Source: Algicella marina
GTDB lineage: Bacteria; Pseudomonadota; Alphaproteobacteria; Rhodobacterales; Rhodobacteraceae
NCBI RefSeq assembly: GCF_009931615.1
Contig: NZ_CP046620.1
Coordinates: forward strand, 2,123,501 to 2,187,500
Direction of reading: 5' to 3'
DNA length: 64,000 nucleotides
A model generated the notes under the pieces. That model had not been told where the DNA came from. It saw only the letters and a list, made by a program, of their open reading frames with translations, and made no database searches. The position numbers and the translations under genes are program-made. Position 1 is the stretch's first letter, and every line of letters starts with the position of its first letter. Below are positions 62,627 to 64,000 of the stretch, in pieces.

Positions 62627-62693
62627 CTGAGGTATCGGGTCCGAACATCAGAATCAGAACCTGAGCAAACGGGATACCAAGGGAGGTCACCCC

Positions 62694-63728
62694 ATGAATT
62701 TCAAGAAAACCGCCGCCGCGGCGGCGCTTGCTATTGGCGTAAGCACCGTTTCCTTCACGGCAGTTCAAGCCCAGACAATCGGCGTGAGCTGGTCCAACTT
62801 CCAGGAAGAGCGCTGGAAAACCGATGAAGCGGCGATCCGCGAAGCGCTCGACGCAGCCGGTGCGGAATACATCTCGGCCGACGCGCAGAGCTCCTCCTCC
62901 AAGCAGCTTTCCGACATCGAGGCGCTGATCGCACAGGGTGCCGACGCGCTGATCATCCTCGCGCAGGACAGCCAGGCCATCGGCCCCGCAGTGCAGGCTG
63001 CCGCCGATGAAGGCATCCCCGTCGTCGGTTACGACCGCCTGATCGAAGATCCGCGCGCCTTCTACCTGACGTTCGACAACGTGGAAGTCGGTCGCATGCA
63101 GGCCCGTGCGGTGCTCGAAGCCGCGCCGGAAGGCAACTACGTGATGATCAAGGGTTCGCCCACCGATCCGAACGCCGATTTCCTTCGTGGCGGCCAGCAG
63201 GAAGTGCTGCAGGAAGCCATTGACGCCGGCAAGATCACCATCGTCGGCGAAGCCTATACCGATGGCTGGCTGCCCGCGAACGCCCAGCGCAACATGGAGC
63301 AGATCCTGACGGCGCAGAACAACGAAGTCGACGCCGTAGTCGCCTCCAATGACGGCACCGCTGGCGGCGCCGTTGCCGCCCTCACCGCGCAGGGCATGGA
63401 AGGCATTCCCGTCTCCGGTCAGGATGGTGACCACGCCGCGCTCAACCGCGTTGCAGCCGGTACGCAGACAGTCTCCGTCTGGAAAGACGCACGCGATCTC
63501 GGCCGCGCGGCCGGTGAAATCGCGGTGGCCCTTGCCGGTGGCGCCGACATGTCCACAATCGAAGGCGCCGAGAAATGGACGTCTCCGGGCGGCACCGAAC
63601 TGATCGCGAAGTTTCTCGCGCCGGTTCCCGTCACCAAGGACAACCTGACGGACGTTGTCGATGCAGGCTGGATCACGCAGGAAGCACTTTGCCAGGGCGT
63701 TTCCGACGGCCCGGCACCCTGCAACTGA
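62694..63728 (+). CDS. xylF: Xylose-type sugar ABC transporter substrate-binding protein
   Basis: The 344-residue periplasmic protein has a signal peptide (AAAAALAIGVSTVSFTAVQA) and a type I periplasmic-binding fold: TIGVSWSNFQEERWKTDEAA, ALIILAQDSQAIGPAVQAAA, GIPVVGYDRLIED, VMIKGSPTDPNADFLRGGQ and VSGQDGDHAALNRVAAGTQ. These closely follow XylF. Binding of D-xylose is expected. GGGAGG before the ATG is a strong ribosome site. It leads the operon, with a hairpin and then the permease gene downstream. Confidence 0.93.
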   Translation: MNFKKTAAAAALAIGVSTVSFTAVQAQTIGVSWSNFQEERWKTDEAAIREALDAAGAEYISADAQSSSSKQLSDIEALIAQGADALIILAQDSQAIGPAVQAAADEGIPVVGYDRLIEDPRAFYLTFDNVEVGRMQARAVLEAAPEGNYVMIKGSPTDPNADFLRGGQQEVLQEAIDAGKITIVGEAYTDGWLPANAQRNMEQILTAQNNEVDAVVASNDGTAGGAVAALTAQGMEGIPVSGQDGDHAALNRVAAGTQTVSVWKDARDLGRAAGEIAVALAGGADMSTIEGAEKWTSPGGTELIAKFLAPVPVTKDNLTDVVDAGWITQEALCQGVSDGPAPCN

Positions 63729-63745
63729 TCAGACCGATCAAAACC

Positions 63746-63772
63746 GCGCTGCCCCGACAAACGGGGCGGCGC
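63746..63772 (+). terminator. Intercistronic hairpin between xylF and xylH
   Basis: GCGCTGCCCCG (63746-63756) and CGGGGCGGCGC (63762-63772) pair over 11 positions (one G-T) around ACAAA. No T-run follows, so it more likely protects the xylF message end or attenuates read-through, giving more binding protein than permease. Confidence 0.6.
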
Positions 63773-63826
63773 ACCCTCTGAAGCGGGCCCCAGGCGCCAC
63801 TTCACCGAACCGCAGGGAGCGTGTTC

Positions 63827-64000
63827 ATGGCTGACACCACACAAACAAGCGTAACCGGACAGAGCGACGCGAGCACTCCGAAGCCCAAGAGCTTCCTGGC
63901 CGCGCTGGACCTTGATCTGCGCCTTCTCGGCATGGTCGGCGCATTCGTCCTGTTGTGCCTGATATTCAATGTTTTCACCGATGGCCGGTTCCTGACGCCG
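63827..64000 (+). CDS. xylH: Xylose-type sugar ABC transporter permease, N-terminal part (cut by window end)
   Basis: The visible 58 residues begin MADTTQTSVTGQSDAS, then KSFLAALDLDLRLLGM and the first membrane helix VGAFVLLCLIFNVF, ending TDGRFLTP at the edge. This matches the N-terminus of XylH-type permeases. The frame is open to the last base. A GGGAG lies about nine bases before the ATG. The ATPase gene (xylG) is expected beyond the window. Confidence 0.85.
   Translation, partial: MADTTQTSVTGQSDASTPKPKSFLAALDLDLRLLGMVGAFVLLCLIFNVFTDGRFLTP

Overview
The window looks like ordinary chromosome from a GC-rich alphaproteobacterium, most likely order Rhodobacterales (the Roseobacter/Paracoccaceae lineage). 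Four things point there: a tRNA-His with no G at position -1 and A at position 73; an SOS-type mmcB behind an alphaproteobacterial LexA box (GTTC-N7-GTTC); a DUF6324 small protein; and the combination of soxBDAG sarcosine oxidase, class I PhaC and a DUF1127 protein. I cannot name the genus. I see no rRNA, insertion sequence, prophage, CRISPR array or integrase. Coding density is high and genes lie on both strands.

Layout. 1-7.3 kb: a lysophospholipase-like hydrolase, an HisN-type phosphatase, an XRE regulator, typA, an SRPBCC protein, quinone oxidoreductase, and a LysR gene divergent from a DUF1127 gene. 7.4-17.7 kb: arylesterase divergent from an ABC transporter pair, a Bax-inhibitor-1 protein, a YbdK-type ligase, yebC, an SLC13 permease, a TIGR00282 phosphoesterase and 5-formyl-THF cyclo-ligase with a probable 6S RNA upstream. 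17.9-21.1 kb: a large unusual glycosyltransferase, mmcB, a DUF6324 gene and tRNA-His. 21.1-26.2 kb: soxBDAG for sarcosine catabolism. 26.3-36.2 kb: O-antigen ligase family protein, efp, a CpdB-like nucleotidase, a BNR-repeat protein, suhB, ygfZ, a GT2 enzyme and two PLP aminotransferases. 36.2-45.3 kb: valS (with two odd in-frame insertions), a DUF3592 protein, a GH19 enzyme, an orphan molybdenum hydroxylase large subunit and a GT39-like membrane protein with an EamA/SMR-type partner. 45.5-54.0 kb: acyltransferase, GST, TetR, two c-type cytochromes, a DUF4453-like protein, phaC, two small secreted proteins, an AlaC-like aminotransferase and an RraB-like protein. 54.1-59.7 kb: an SRPBCC-ArsR pair, hom, glpX, recJ and tRNA-Glu. 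59.7-64 kb: a CRTAC1-like protein, a ROK regulator and the start of a xylose-type ABC operon (xylF, partial xylH).

Several units can be read as small regulatory circuits, because inverted repeats sit where a local regulator would bind: LysR (two ATCAA-N5-TTGAT sites), TetR (TGAACG-CC-CGTTCA), ArsR (two GCAAC-N6-GTTGC sites around a candidate promoter), ROK (two AT-rich palindromes, one covering a TTGACA box), and an unassigned palindrome in front of soxB. Assigning each site to its regulator is inference.

I did not find a clear new multi-gene defence or metabolic system. The signals most worth a second look are the two insertions in valS (one an 11-bp unit repeated three times and read in three frames), the 26-bp perfect palindrome before hom, the probable leaderless LexA-controlled mmcB, and the glycosyltransferase with a long unassigned N-terminal part.
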